A DNA stretch of 47,742 nt from Deltaproteobacteria bacterium (GTDB taxonomy: Bacteria; Desulfobacterota; Desulfarculia; JACQYL01). Of the stretch, positions 1 to 8,825 are shown piece by piece. The first letter of the stretch is position 1. Each line of letters opens with the position of its first letter. The translations under genes and the position numbers were made by a program. The notes beneath the pieces are model-generated. The model was given only the letters and a program-made list of their open reading frames with translations, ran no database searches and was not told where the DNA came from. Where the stretch lies: contig JACQYL010000002.1 of the NCBI GenBank assembly GCA_016208165.1, forward strand, positions 1-47,742, written 5' to 3'.

Positions 1-51
1 ATAATGATCGGCATGCGCTGCATCACCGGGCCCGAGGGAGAAACGACCTGA
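1..51 (+). CDS. C-terminal tail of a gene entering from the left (tentative)
   Basis: Frame 1 is open from the first base and ends in TGA at 49-51, giving 16 residues that finish in PEGETT. This may be the 3' end of a plus-strand gene whose body lies outside the window. The fragment is far too short to assign a family, and an open frame of this length is also expected by chance. Confidence 0.2.
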   Translation: MMIGMRCITGPEGETT

Positions 52-244
52 TGGAAGTATCCGGCGCCGGCGGCGGGGACCGGGAAGTGGGATGCAAAGG
101 GCAGACACTCCTTTTGTTTCGTGGTAATAAGGAACGTCGCTATGCGGCCGAAGGGAGGCCCAACGTCTTCCGCCGGTGCGCCCAAGAGTTGTCAGCACGC
201 CACGTCCGTCCCCTTGGAGCAGATGGTTGGCAGAGAACCGAAAA

Positions 245-1669
245 ATGGCCTTTCATGACTGTAGTCAGCTCGATACCGCGAAACGCCCATCCGGCAAGTA
301 TGAACTTCTATTTGGCCTGGAAGACCGACCGCCTCTTCTAAAGATGTTGCTGTATGGCGCGCAGTGGGCCCTGCTGTTTCTGCCCATGATCACGGTATCG
401 GCCGGTGTCGTTTCTTCTTATCTGGGATTCGGCCCCGCGGAAGAGACGGCTTTCTTGGGACGCATTCTTCTCATATCCGGTGGAATTATGGTCCTGCAGA
501 CCTTGTTCGGCCATCGACTTCCGTTGTTGGATGGACCATCATCGGTCATCATGCTGGTGCTCATCGCGCTCGCCCCGCTGGGGCTTGCGTCGATTTCCGG
601 CGGATTCATTTGTGGTGGCATCCTTACGGCGCTTTTGGGGTTTCTGGGATTGTTCAGATACATCAAGAACCTGTTTACCGACCTTGTGGTCGGTGTGATC
701 ACTTCCCTGATAGCCCTTTCCCTGATCCCCTTCATGCTGCCTCTGATCCTGGGTCGAAGCAGCGGACATCCCCACGGGGATCCGTCTGTGTTGCTGGTCT
801 CGGCGCTGATCATGGCGACTATGATATTGTTCACCTACAGATTGAAAACGATTCACCGAACCTATTCTTTCTTATGGGCCATTGTCCTGGGCGCCGCACT
901 CATGATGGCGATTGGAAAGTTCTCTCTGCCGGATACGGCTTCCCAGACCTGGTTCCGTTTTCCCCGACCGTTCTGGGGCCCGAAACCTGAACTCGATGCC
1001 GTAAGTATTGCCACGTTTATGATCGCTTATCTTGCGGTGGTGGCGAACGAGGTGGGCAGCATTTACAGTATCGCTGAAGTGGTGGGCAACGAAAATCTTG
1101 AGAGCAAGTTGCATCGAGGTATCGGATTCACCGGATTGGGAGGGGCTGTTTCCGGAGTGGTTCCAACCTTGGGCACGGTGAGTTATGCTCTCAGTCCCGG
1201 GGTCGTGTTCGCAACCCGAGTCGGTAGTCGATTTGCGCTGACCGCATGCGGGGGGATCGTCCTGGTGGCGGCTTTGTGCGAAAAGCTTAACGCGTTCCTG
1301 GCGGCCATTCCCCTTCCCGTGGTCGGGGCGGCTTTGATGGTGGCCATGGGGTCGCAATTGATGGTGGGCATGTCTATCGTATTTCGAAAAAAGGGCGAGC
1401 TATCATCACGCGATTACTATGTAGCAGGAGTCCCACTGATTCTGGGGACCGCGGCGTCCATTTTGCCTCAGCCGTTTCTTGACTTGCTTCCGCTTTGGTT
1501 GCGAGTGATGGTCGGCAACGGAATGGTGGTAGGGATTGTTTCCGTGTTGCTGTTGGAGCATGTGCTGCTGCGAAATGGGAAGGAACACCGGCGGACGGAG
1601 GGGGAAATCCCCGTCAAAACCGGTACGGCGGGTAATAAAACGGATAAAGATCAAAATAGTAAGGTATGA
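245..1669 (+). CDS. NCS2-family nucleobase (uracil/xanthine-type) permease
   Basis: Inner-membrane symporter that takes up a purine or pyrimidine base with a cation. The N-terminus has the family's KYELLFGLEDRPP segment, followed by about 12-14 hydrophobic segments. Length from ATG 245 is 474 residues, normal for NCS2. The frame can be extended upstream to GTG 176, but the extra 23 residues (many Pro, Arg, Trp) look non-native, so ATG 245 is preferred; no strong Shine-Dalgarno precedes either start. The hydrophilic C-terminal tail runs 56 bp into the convergent lipoprotein gene. The substrate cannot be set from sequence alone: members carry uracil, xanthine, urate or adenine. No purine-catabolism gene or recognisable riboswitch lies nearby. 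Confidence 0.88.
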   Translation: MAFHDCSQLDTAKRPSGKYELLFGLEDRPPLLKMLLYGAQWALLFLPMITVSAGVVSSYLGFGPAEETAFLGRILLISGGIMVLQTLFGHRLPLLDGPSSVIMLVLIALAPLGLASISGGFICGGILTALLGFLGLFRYIKNLFTDLVVGVITSLIALSLIPFMLPLILGRSSGHPHGDPSVLLVSALIMATMILFTYRLKTIHRTYSFLWAIVLGAALMMAIGKFSLPDTASQTWFRFPRPFWGPKPELDAVSIATFMIAYLAVVANEVGSIYSIAEVVGNENLESKLHRGIGFTGLGGAVSGVVPTLGTVSYALSPGVVFATRVGSRFALTACGGIVLVAALCEKLNAFLAAIPLPVVGAALMVAMGSQLMVGMSIVFRKKGELSSRDYYVAGVPLILGTAASILPQPFLDLLPLWLRVMVGNGMVVGIVSVLLLEHVLLRNGKEHRRTEGEIPVKTGTAGNKTDKDQNSKV

Positions 1670-2144
1670 AAGGTCCTTCGTAGTACCGCTCCCTGAGCCG
1701 AGTGTAGTCCGGGTGCAGAACGATCTGTTCCCCGCTTATGAGAGGAACCACTAGCGTCCGGGTTCCCACCTCCACTTGCCGGCTCCCCAGAACGCTCCCC
1801 GCCGCTGTCACAAGCCGATCCTTTGCGTAGATCTCCGGATCCAGGTACCTGTCGCTCCGGACAATGAATCGACCGCGAGACTGATCCCGGTCGCCGGGCA
1901 GGTCGGAAATATCGAGCGGAGTCTGAAGGACATGTATATAAGAATGCGTGGCCGTGATTTCGGTCTCGATAATATATCCGCCCAAGATGACCGTCCTACC
2001 GATATAACGATCGGGTTCGCTTTTCAGTGCCTCGAAATCGACCCTGGGCTCGGCTTCCTGCCGATACTCCCTGGACACCGAGGAGCAAGCCGCAATCAAC
2101 AGAAGCACGAAAAGCAGTCCGCAACGGGTCACACCGGAAGGCAT
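1614..2144 (-). CDS. Slp-family outer membrane lipoprotein (copy 1)
   Basis: Predicted Slp-type lipoprotein of 176 residues. The N-terminus is a lipoprotein signal peptide ending in the lipobox LIAAC, with the acylated Cys near residue 20. The core resembles the Slp fold: YIGRTVILGGYIIET, then VLQTPLD, GRFIVRS and LDPEIYAKDRLVTAAG. The C-terminus is very rich in Tyr, Phe and Pro (PYYFDLYPFYYPPYRF). The start is supported by TAGGAGA upstream of ATG. It follows copy 2 by 8 bp and is surely cotranscribed with it. Slp proteins in enterobacteria are starvation or acid-stress outer membrane lipoproteins of unclear mechanism; function here is by family only. Confidence 0.8.
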   Translation of the reverse strand: MPSGVTRCGLLFVLLLIAACSSVSREYRQEAEPRVDFEALKSEPDRYIGRTVILGGYIIETEITATHSYIHVLQTPLDISDLPGDRDQSRGRFIVRSDRYLDPEIYAKDRLVTAAGSVLGSRQVEVGTRTLVVPLISGEQIVLHPDYTRLRERYYEGPFIPYYFDLYPFYYPPYRF

Positions 2145-2152
2145 GACGTCTC

Positions 2153-2695
2153 CTAAAATTGGGTGCCAAAGCCGAAACCGAAGTGGAACATGGGTGTTGC
2201 ATCCTGTTTCGGTTCCCAGACTTTTACCTCTTTCGGCTCGATCACCGGGTAGATATACTCGCGTTCCCCGATGTTGGACACCTCCCCGTCCATCAGGGTC
2301 CCCACAACGCTGACCATCAGGTCTTTGTTGAATACCGCCGGGTCTAAGAGTTCCGGCGACCGGACGATAAACCGGCCGAGGTAGTCGTCGGAAGAGAGAG
2401 GCCTGTCATCCAAGTCCAGCGGCTGTTGCAGAACATAAACATCCGTACGCTCCTTGAGAACCCGGGTTTCGATGATTCGACCGCCCCACAACACTACTCT
2501 TCCCATGAATTCTTTTGGCGATTGTTGTACGTCCAAAGCCGTACCGTCATAGTCCACCAGAGACTTCGCATCCCTGCTCAAGCCGTGGGCGCAAGCCACT
2601 GCGCCCGCCAAAAGAAACACACACAAGACCGTTTTCCACTGTGCGCCCGAGTGGTTCACCCTGGTCTCATACACGCAAAGATCCGCTGTTTTCAT
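2153..2695 (-). CDS. Slp-family outer membrane lipoprotein (copy 2)
   Basis: Second Slp-like lipoprotein, paralogous to copy 1: both share an MGR/IGR-x-V-x-x-GG-x-IIET segment, VLQ-x-PLD, GRFIVRS and LDP-x-x-x-x-KD in the same order. A hydrophobic stretch ends in a lipobox-like LAGAVAC. The ATG at 2695 lacks a good Shine-Dalgarno; GTG at 2659 would give a more typical short signal peptide and is a reasonable alternative. Upstream extension to 2827 would overlap the HD-domain gene and is rejected. It lies between the HD-domain gene and copy 1 on the same strand. Tandem slp genes suggest duplication; a specific role cannot be given. Confidence 0.75.
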   Translation of the reverse strand: MKTADLCVYETRVNHSGAQWKTVLCVFLLAGAVACAHGLSRDAKSLVDYDGTALDVQQSPKEFMGRVVLWGGRIIETRVLKERTDVYVLQQPLDLDDRPLSSDDYLGRFIVRSPELLDPAVFNKDLMVSVVGTLMDGEVSNIGEREYIYPVIEPKEVKVWEPKQDATPMFHFGFGFGTQF

Positions 2696-2739
2696 ATAAT
2701 TGGGGTGAGGGTACGTCGTATGTCGATACGGTTCCGGAG

Positions 2740-3300
2740 TTACAGACCCAGATCGTCGGAGATCCCGTTCATCGCTTGCACGCTTAACTGCGCGAACTCG
2801 TTCAGGGGAATGCCGATTCGCTCGCACAGTCGTATATGGTCCCGATTCACACTACGGGCGAACTGCTTTTCTTTCATGCGCTTGATGACGGATTTCGGAT
2901 TCACGCTCCGGATCTTTTTATCCGGATACACGAGCGTTGCGGCAATGACCATTCCCGTCATGGTTTCCGCGCAGGTAAGGGCCAAAGCCATTTTCGTATC
3001 CCGAGCGATTCCCAGCGCTTCCGCATTATGAGCTTTTACGGCCTGGATCATTTCATCATCCACTCCGGCATCCCGAAGGATCGGCTCAGCCACCAGCGTA
3101 TGCTTTTCAGGACGGTCTTTCGTCTGGTCGTAGTCCACATCGTGAAGCAAACCGGCCATGCCCCAGCGTTCCGGGTCTTCGCCCAGACGCTCCGCCAAGG
3201 CGCGCATGATGGCCTCCGAGGCCAACGCGTGCTTGAGCAGGTTCTCCTCGCTGGTGTGTTGCTTCAGCAAATCAAGGGCCTGTTGTCGGTCGATGGCCAT
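2740..3300 (-). CDS. HD-superfamily metal-dependent phosphohydrolase
   Basis: Soluble protein of 186 residues with the HD-domain signature: a helix containing KHALASEAIMRALAER, then the metal-binding pair in LLHDVDYD (around residues 51-57) and a downstream His in EKHTLVAE, plus KAHNAE. Single-domain HD proteins of this size act on small phosphorylated substrates, often nucleotides, but the substrate here is unknown. It is 8 bp downstream of the Rho-N gene and probably part of the same transcript. Length fits the short HDIG-like hydrolases that are common and uncharacterised in anaerobes. Confidence 0.85.
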   Translation of the reverse strand: MAIDRQQALDLLKQHTSEENLLKHALASEAIMRALAERLGEDPERWGMAGLLHDVDYDQTKDRPEKHTLVAEPILRDAGVDDEMIQAVKAHNAEALGIARDTKMALALTCAETMTGMVIAATLVYPDKKIRSVNPKSVIKRMKEKQFARSVNRDHIRLCERIGIPLNEFAQLSVQAMNGISDDLGL

Positions 3301-3307
3301 CGCCGCC

Positions 3308-3643
3308 TCACGCCGCTCTTCGTGTCTTTTTCCTCAACTTGTTGATTTTTCTACGTATAATATTGACTTTCTTTCTGTCGTTGGCGGTGCGTGCTTCTTC
3401 CTTCCGTCCCTGCAATTCCCTGATCCTGGCTTTGAGCTTCCGGTTCGTTTGAGACCGGTACTCGTTCGGGGTCGTTACATCCTCGATCCCCTTGATCTCT
3501 TTAATGGCTTTCAGCAGTTCATCTTTTTTCATCGCATGAACGCCTGTGATGCCACCGATCTGAAGCGCAAGGTTTCGCAAGTCCTTGACGGTCATCTTTT
3601 CGAGCGAACTTACGTCCGTCGCTTGTTTGGTTTCTTCAGCCAT
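3308..3643 (-). CDS. Small Rho N-terminal-domain protein
   Basis: Basic protein of 111 residues. Residues about 14-50 (EKMTVKDLRNLALQIGGI followed by MKKDELLKAIKEIKGI) match the Rho_N helical SAP-like nucleic-acid-binding module. The remainder is strongly basic and probably helical, ending in RRKINKLRKKTRRAA. ATG 3643 is chosen because GGGAGG sits just upstream; the longer form from 3685 has no such support. It lies between the slipin and HD genes. It probably binds RNA or DNA; it has no ATPase domain, so it is not a transcription terminator itself. Small Rho_N proteins are common but poorly characterised. Confidence 0.75.
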   Translation of the reverse strand: MAEETKQATDVSSLEKMTVKDLRNLALQIGGITGVHAMKKDELLKAIKEIKGIEDVTTPNEYRSQTNRKLKARIRELQGRKEEARTANDRKKVNIIRRKINKLRKKTRRAA

Positions 3644-3705
3644 TCTTTCCTCCCTGTCACGTTCAAATTCGATAGACCCTGCCACGGGTCCTCATGGACC
3701 GCTTA

Positions 3706-4473
3706 TTAGTCCTTTTTGTTTCGATCTTCAACCATTTTAATAAAAGGCGTCAGCAGATCGATGGGAATCGGAAACAGCGTAGTGGAGTTGTTCTCCGCTG
3801 AAATCTCCTTCAATGTTTGCAGGTAGCGAAGTTGAAGCGCTATGGGATGTTCCGCGATGATCGCCGCCGCCTCGGTCAGTTTGGCGGATGCCTGGAACTC
3901 GCCTTCGGCCGCGATGATCTTCGCGCGTCGCTCGCGCTCCGCTTCGGCCTGTCTCGCCATTGCGCGCTGCATCTCCGTTGGCAGGTCGATATGTTTTACT
4001 TCAACGTTGGAGACCTTGATGCCCCATGGATCCGTGTGTTTGTCGAGTATACTCTGCAGTTCCTGATTGATTTTCTCCCGCTCGGCCAGAAGTTCGTCGA
4101 GCATCGCCTGACCGCAAACGCTCCTCAAGGTGGTTTGCGCCAATTGAGACGTTGCGAAGAGAAAGTCCTCCACTTCGACGATCGCCTTGTTCGAATCCAT
4201 GACCCTGAAGTAAACCACTGCATTGACCTTCACGGAAACATTGTCCCGGGTGATCACGTCCTGCGGCGGCACATCCATGGCCACCAAGCGAAGGCTGACT
4301 CTTACCATGCGGTCGATAACCGGAATCAGAATGATCAAGCCGGGTCCTTTGGAAGCGATGAGCCGTCCGAGTCGAAAAATGACGCCGCGCTCGTACTCCC
4401 GCAATACCCTCAGGGCCGAACTGAGAAACATAATCACGAGGACAAGAATCAGAATCAACGCATACATGTTCAT
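3706..4473 (-). CDS. Slipin (stomatin/SPFH, Band 7) membrane protein
   Basis: Membrane scaffold protein of 255 residues. An N-terminal hydrophobic hairpin ([16 protein letters not shown]) is followed by the SPFH core: [49 protein letters not shown], and a coiled-coil region near [17 protein letters not shown]. Slipins typically partner an NfeD protein whose protease domain cleaves the slipin C-terminus, and an nfeD gene lies directly upstream on the same strand (155 bp gap). The start is supported by GGGAGG. The expected role is organisation of membrane microdomains; bacterial targets are not settled. Confidence 0.92.
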   Translation of the reverse strand: MNMYALILILVLVIMFLSSALRVLREYERGVIFRLGRLIASKGPGLIILIPVIDRMVRVSLRLVAMDVPPQDVITRDNVSVKVNAVVYFRVMDSNKAIVEVEDFLFATSQLAQTTLRSVCGQAMLDELLAEREKINQELQSILDKHTDPWGIKVSNVEVKHIDLPTEMQRAMARQAEAERERRAKIIAAEGEFQASAKLTEAAAIIAEHPIALQLRYLQTLKEISAENNSTTLFPIPIDLLTPFIKMVEDRNKKD

Positions 4474-4628
4474 GGCAACCTCCCAACGCGGGCAACCGGG
4501 GTCCGGTCCGCTCGTTTTATCGACTTAGGAGAAACGTTTGGCGGTCACCCGTCGGATTCCCGGCTTTCCGCCATGGAAAACAGGTGAAGCCCCCAAAAGG
4601 ACCTCACTACAATGAATGGTTCGTAAAC

Positions 4629-5954
4629 TCAGTCCCCCTGTGATCGTACGGCCTTCTTCACTTGAAGAAAAAATTGCTTTTTCCCGACTACCCGGATCCG
4701 ATCGCCCAACTCGAGCCTCTCATCGCTTTCCGCGTTCCAGGTCTCTCCATGTACGAACACTTTGATTTCGCCCGAATCCGCCAGTTGCGTTACCTGGCCT
4801 TCTTCTCCGAGCAAGCCTTCTAAACCCGTGGTGGGTTTGTGCAGCATGGCTTTGACGATCAACCCAAGAACGACCGTGAAGAACAGAGTTACAACAGCCA
4901 CCGTAGGCACGAGCACCTGCCAGGACACGCGAACCAAACCCAGGCTGTCACTATGAAATAGAAACATGGATCCCAAAACAAGACAAGTCAGTCCTCCGAT
5001 CGTGAGCATCCCGTAGCTGGCGATTTTGATCTCCAGGATAAAGAGGATGAGGCCGAGGATAATCAACAGGACGCCCGCGTAATTGACCGGCAAGGTCTGA
5101 AACGCATAAAAGGAGAGGATGAGCGATATGGCTCCTACGATTCCGGGAAAAACCGCGCCGGGGTTCGCCAGCTCGAAATAGAGTCCGACCATTCCCAGCA
5201 TCATCAGGATATAAGCGATGTTCGGGTTCGCTATAGTACGCAGAATCTTCTCCCGAAGGCTCTCCTCCTCATACGTCACGGTCGCGCCGGCGACGTCTAT
5301 CACCCGTTGCTTCCCTTTGACGAGCACGGTGCGCCCATTGATTTTCGGCAGCAATTCCTCGATGTTGCCGGCTACAAGATCGACAACCTTGTTTTTCAAG
5401 GCCTCATCTGCCGTGATCGACACGCTTTCACGTACGGCCTTTTCAGCCCAGTCCGCGTTTCGTCCCCTCTCGTCGGCAATGCTTCTGGCGTAGGCTACCA
5501 TGTCGTTTTCCACTTTTTTGGCCATGGCGCCCTCGATTTCCTTACCCATGGCCACCGGATGCGCAGCGCCGATGTTCGTGCCGGGAGCCATGGCGGCCAC
5601 GTGGGCTGCAATGGTTATGATCACGCCTGCGCTGGCCGCTCTGGCTCCGCTCGGGGCCACGTATACGACCACCGGCACATCGGATTCCATAATGGATTTG
5701 ACAATCGAACGCATGGAGTCGGCGAGTCCTCCGGGCGTGTCCAGCTGGATTACGAGGCACTCATCGTCGGCTACGTGAGCGTCCTTGATGGTCCGCTCGA
5801 TAAAAAGAGCCACCCCTGGGTTGATGCTGCTGTCCACTGTGGCGACTCGGACCGTTTTACCAAGTGCATAGGAGGTCGAGAAGAGAGTGCATAAAAAGAC
5901 CAAGATAAAACAAGCCGGAAAGGCTCGGCTCGTGTACACGCAGGTGCCGTTCAT
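4629..5954 (-). CDS. NfeD-family membrane-bound ClpP-class serine protease
   Basis: A signal sequence or first membrane helix (residues about 10-30) is followed by a ClpP-like periplasmic protease domain: VIQLDTPGG, then the catalytic Ser region SGARAASAGV, MAPGTNIGAAHP, and a likely catalytic Lys in the helix near EKAVRES. Four to five membrane helices follow, then a C-terminal OB-fold NfeD domain (GEEGQVTQLADSGEIKVFV, GDRIRVVG). Start 5954 overlaps the uracil-DNA glycosylase stop as ATGA, implying translational coupling; the open frame continues upstream only inside that gene. About 441 residues, the long NfeD1b form. Paired with the downstream slipin, its known family partner and substrate. 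Confidence 0.9.
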   Translation of the reverse strand: MNGTCVYTSRAFPACFILVFLCTLFSTSYALGKTVRVATVDSSINPGVALFIERTIKDAHVADDECLVIQLDTPGGLADSMRSIVKSIMESDVPVVVYVAPSGARAASAGVIITIAAHVAAMAPGTNIGAAHPVAMGKEIEGAMAKKVENDMVAYARSIADERGRNADWAEKAVRESVSITADEALKNKVVDLVAGNIEELLPKINGRTVLVKGKQRVIDVAGATVTYEEESLREKILRTIANPNIAYILMMLGMVGLYFELANPGAVFPGIVGAISLILSFYAFQTLPVNYAGVLLIILGLILFILEIKIASYGMLTIGGLTCLVLGSMFLFHSDSLGLVRVSWQVLVPTVAVVTLFFTVVLGLIVKAMLHKPTTGLEGLLGEEGQVTQLADSGEIKVFVHGETWNAESDERLELGDRIRVVGKKQFFLQVKKAVRSQGD

Positions 5955-6655
5955 GCTGAACTCCGTGGCGATGTTTTTTTCATCAGGTCCAACGCCCCCA
6001 TGATCTGCTTCATGTCGTCCCAGACATCCTTTTTCTTCGATGGATTTCTGAGCAGGTAGGCCGGATGATACGTGGGCATGACCCTGATCTCGCCCATGGA
6101 ATGAAACCGGCCCCGTAGAATGGAGATGGGGGCGGCTGACTGCAAAAGGGTTTGCGCCGCGGCCAGGCCAAGGGCGCAGATGATCTTCGGCCTGATGATC
6201 CTGATCTGGCTCCTCAAACACGGATTGCAGGTTTCGATTTCTTCAGGGAACGGGGTGCGGTTTCGGGGGGGGCGGCATTTGACCACGTTTGTTATGTATA
6301 TCTCTTCGCGCAACAAATCCATGGCCCGTATGATCTTAGTGAGCAGTTCCCCCGCCAATCCCACGAAGGGCCGGCCAAGACGATCTTCATCCCTGCCCGG
6401 ACCTTCTCCCACGAACATAAGATCCGCGGTTTCGTTTCCTTCACCGAACACAAGCAGGTGACGATTCTCGGAGAGATTGCAGCGGGTACAACCGGCCCAT
6501 TCCTGTTGCAACGCGCCCAAGGTCTCGGGCCTGCCCGGAGAATTTTTTCGCACGGAACCAGGTCCGAGGGCGTCCGCAAGATCGGGAGGAACAAAGATCT
6601 CCCGAATTCCGATGGATCTGTAAAAATGTAAAAGGCGATTCAGCTTTGGGTCCAT
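5951..6655 (-). CDS. Family-4 uracil-DNA glycosylase (Fe-S type)
   Basis: Removes uracil from DNA at the first step of base-excision repair. Family 4 features seen: the Cys pair CTRCNLSE, motif A GEGPGRDEDRLGRPFVG with the activating acidic residue, NVVKCRPPRNR and CNPCL, which supply the remaining 4Fe-4S ligands, ALGLAAAQTLL, and the HPAYLLRNP motif. ATG 6655 (MDPKLNRLLHFYRSIG) gives 234 residues, typical of the family. ATG 6790 is possible, but its extra 45 residues have no family character. It lies just downstream of coaBC and is coupled by a 4-bp overlap to the NfeD gene. Family 4 enzymes are common in anaerobes and thermophiles. Confidence 0.9.
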   Translation of the reverse strand: MDPKLNRLLHFYRSIGIREIFVPPDLADALGPGSVRKNSPGRPETLGALQQEWAGCTRCNLSENRHLLVFGEGNETADLMFVGEGPGRDEDRLGRPFVGLAGELLTKIIRAMDLLREEIYITNVVKCRPPRNRTPFPEEIETCNPCLRSQIRIIRPKIICALGLAAAQTLLQSAAPISILRGRFHSMGEIRVMPTYHPAYLLRNPSKKKDVWDDMKQIMGALDLMKKTSPRSSA

Positions 6656-6799
6656 ATATCCCGCGCCAAAGGTCCGGGCGCATCCCTCATACGTCAATTG
6701 CCTTGTGGCGTCTCCGGCAGGCCGGCGCCGGCCTGAAAGTTCTTGAAGGGGCGCCGGGAAAAAGCTCAAAGAATAGCGCCGGTGAATCATTGCCGTGAA

Positions 6800-8020
6800 T
6801 TAAGGGTTCATTCCGGATGCGTCTCTTTCCAGGATCCAGGTTCGCACGCGATCCAGCACCATATGGGCCGTCTCGATCTTTTCCAGAAACGGGATATCAT
6901 CGACCCGACCGTCCCTGTGAATGATCTTTACTTTGTTTGTGGAACACCTGAATCCGCAGCCGTCCTGGGTTATGTCGTTCGCAACGATGAAATCGAGGTT
7001 CTTGTTCTTCATCTTCCGGTTTGCATGCATCAAAAGGGCTTCCGATTCCGCGGCAAAGCCGACCAGACACTGGTGCGTCTTCTTCTGGCCCAATTCCCGG
7101 AGTATGTCCGGATTTTCCGTGAGCCGGATCTCCGGCTCCGTGGCCTCCCGCTTTATCTTCTGGGCCTTCGGCTCCCTGGCGGGCCTGAAGTCCGAAACGG
7201 CCGCCGTTTTGATCACCACCTGACTCGCTTCGTACTCGGCCAGCATGGCCTCTCTCATCTCGCGGGCGCTGACCACTCGAATCGTTCGAACCCCTTTTAT
7301 ATCCGCTTCCTCCGACGGTCCCGTAACCAGACAAACCTCTCCGCCTCTTCGAAGGGCGGCCTTTGCCACGGCGAACCCCATGCGGCCTGAGGAACGGTTT
7401 GTCAGGCAGCGAACCGGGTCCAGATACTCCTCCGTCCGGCTGGCGCTGATCAGAAAGCGGATGCCTTGAAAGTCCTTGGGAGAAAGAAGATGCTCGATTT
7501 CGGCCAATATGTCCTCAACTTCGGCCAACCTGCCGGGTCCTTCGGTTTTGCAGGCCAAATCGCCCGTGCCCGAAGGAAGAATCGAGTATCCGAGAGCGAT
7601 CAGCGCGTTCAGGTTCTTCTGCACGGCCGGATGCAACAGCATGTTCGAGTTCATGGCCGGGCAAACCAGCAGTTTGGCCCGTGTGGCCAGAGCGAGTGTG
7701 GTCAGGAAGTCGTCCGCAATGCCGTTGGCCAATTTCCCGATGATATTGGCGGTGGCCGGAACAACGGCGACCAAATCGGCCCACTCGGCCATGGCCACGT
7801 GCAGAACGTATCCCACGGTCTCCTGGAAGGTGTCCGTTATCACTTCCTCCCCGGACAAGGTCTGAAACGTCAACGGGGTCACAAACTTCTGGGCCGCCGA
7901 TGTCATGGCGACCTTGACCAGGGCGCCCCTTTTCATCAATTCCCGCAGGAGAAAAGCCGACTTATACGCGGCAATGCCTCCGGAAACTCCTAACAGTATT
8001 CGTTTCCCTTTGATGTGCAC
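6800..8020 (-). CDS. coaBC: Bifunctional phosphopantothenoylcysteine decarboxylase / phosphopantothenate-cysteine ligase
   Basis: Coenzyme A biosynthesis enzyme: the CoaB half joins 4'-phosphopantothenate to cysteine using CTP, and the FMN-dependent CoaC half decarboxylates the product to phosphopantetheine. The N-terminal flavoprotein domain shows ILLGVSGGIAAYKS, a His in VGYVLHVAMAEWAD, PATANIIGKLANGIADD and the substrate-clamp PAMNSNML. The C-terminal ligase shows EYLDPVRCLTNRSSGRMG and KIKREATEPEIRLTENPDIL. 406 residues, the normal bifunctional length. Translation starts at GTG 8020, with GGCGGAG upstream. It begins 4 bp after the stop of the upstream NAD-binding gene, so the two are tightly coupled. 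Confidence 0.96.
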   Translation of the reverse strand: MHIKGKRILLGVSGGIAAYKSAFLLRELMKRGALVKVAMTSAAQKFVTPLTFQTLSGEEVITDTFQETVGYVLHVAMAEWADLVAVVPATANIIGKLANGIADDFLTTLALATRAKLLVCPAMNSNMLLHPAVQKNLNALIALGYSILPSGTGDLACKTEGPGRLAEVEDILAEIEHLLSPKDFQGIRFLISASRTEEYLDPVRCLTNRSSGRMGFAVAKAALRRGGEVCLVTGPSEEADIKGVRTIRVVSAREMREAMLAEYEASQVVIKTAAVSDFRPAREPKAQKIKREATEPEIRLTENPDILRELGQKKTHQCLVGFAAESEALLMHANRKMKNKNLDFIVANDITQDGCGFRCSTNKVKIIHRDGRVDDIPFLEKIETAHMVLDRVRTWILERDASGMNP

Positions 8021-8023
8021 AAG

Positions 8024-8722
8024 TTACTCCGCCGGATGGGATGTTTCATCGTTGCCGGACGTCTTCCCCCGGGCCGGTTGAATGCGTTCGAAAGGGGTCA
8101 GAACGCCGTGACAGCGGCATGCCGTACCGATGAACAGGCGGCCTCGAGCGTTCTCGACCCGGGACAACAGTTCGAACAGAGCCGCCGGCCGGTATCCTCC
8201 TACACCGGGGCCGAGTTGGTGGCTCCGAATGACCAGCGCTTCGAGATCGGGTAAACGGATTTCGCCGAGCAGGTCGAACATGTTGCGTTGCCTTGGCTTT
8301 TGTGTCACCGTACACAGGTTCGCGGGTTCGGGACAGTGGTCCGGACACCGGAAATCGGCATGGCTGACATATATATTTCCGTTGGAGCCACGGATGGGGT
8401 GGGGCAATAACGGCTCGATATCGGACGAAAACGTGATTCGACGCAGTCTATTCGGGCCAAGCCGGCCCAGAACCCACTCCGCGGCCAGATGAACGGGCAC
8501 TGCGGGAATGATCCAGTCGGGACCCCGATCGTGCTCGAGATGCTCGAGCACGAAGGCCACTCCGTCACCGGGATGCAGCGTACGGTTGGGCCCCCGGCCC
8601 TTGTCCAACTGTTCCTGAAGGGGGTCGATCAGCACAAAGTGCGCGTCCGTTCGGCTGGAAGACAGACTCCGAAGGGCGTGTAGACCGAATTGGCCTATTC
8701 CAATGATCCAAATCGTTTCCAT
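8024..8722 (-). CDS. Rossmann-type NAD(P)-binding protein of unknown function
   Basis: 232-residue protein opening with METIWIIGIGQFGLHALRSL, a GxGxxG-like dinucleotide-binding turn (G-I-G-Q-F-G) at the start of a Rossmann fold, followed by an acidic strand end (FVLIDP) as in TrkA/RCK or dehydrogenase folds. The C-terminal half has several His and Cys (CPDHCPEPANLC, ACRCHG), possibly a metal site. No specific enzyme family is recognised. The ATG is only about 8 nt from a TATACT that could be a -10 element, and no Shine-Dalgarno is present, so it may be leaderless or start further in. Divergent from the ParB-like gene and 4 bp ahead of coaBC. Confidence 0.7.
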   Translation of the reverse strand: METIWIIGIGQFGLHALRSLSSSRTDAHFVLIDPLQEQLDKGRGPNRTLHPGDGVAFVLEHLEHDRGPDWIIPAVPVHLAAEWVLGRLGPNRLRRITFSSDIEPLLPHPIRGSNGNIYVSHADFRCPDHCPEPANLCTVTQKPRQRNMFDLLGEIRLPDLEALVIRSHQLGPGVGGYRPAALFELLSRVENARGRLFIGTACRCHGVLTPFERIQPARGKTSGNDETSHPAE

Positions 8723-8825
8723 AAATTTAAGTATACCATATTGCCATCTTGGGCACCAACGGATTAGAATCCCGGAGCAACTGATTCGTAACCATAAACC
8801 ATACGTTTCGTCTTGAAAGAAGAAC

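Noticed and set aside
100-244. Riboswitch ahead of the NCS2 permease
   Set aside because: I looked for purine, preQ1 and guanidine-type elements because such permeases are often controlled by them, but saw no conserved core or terminator switch.
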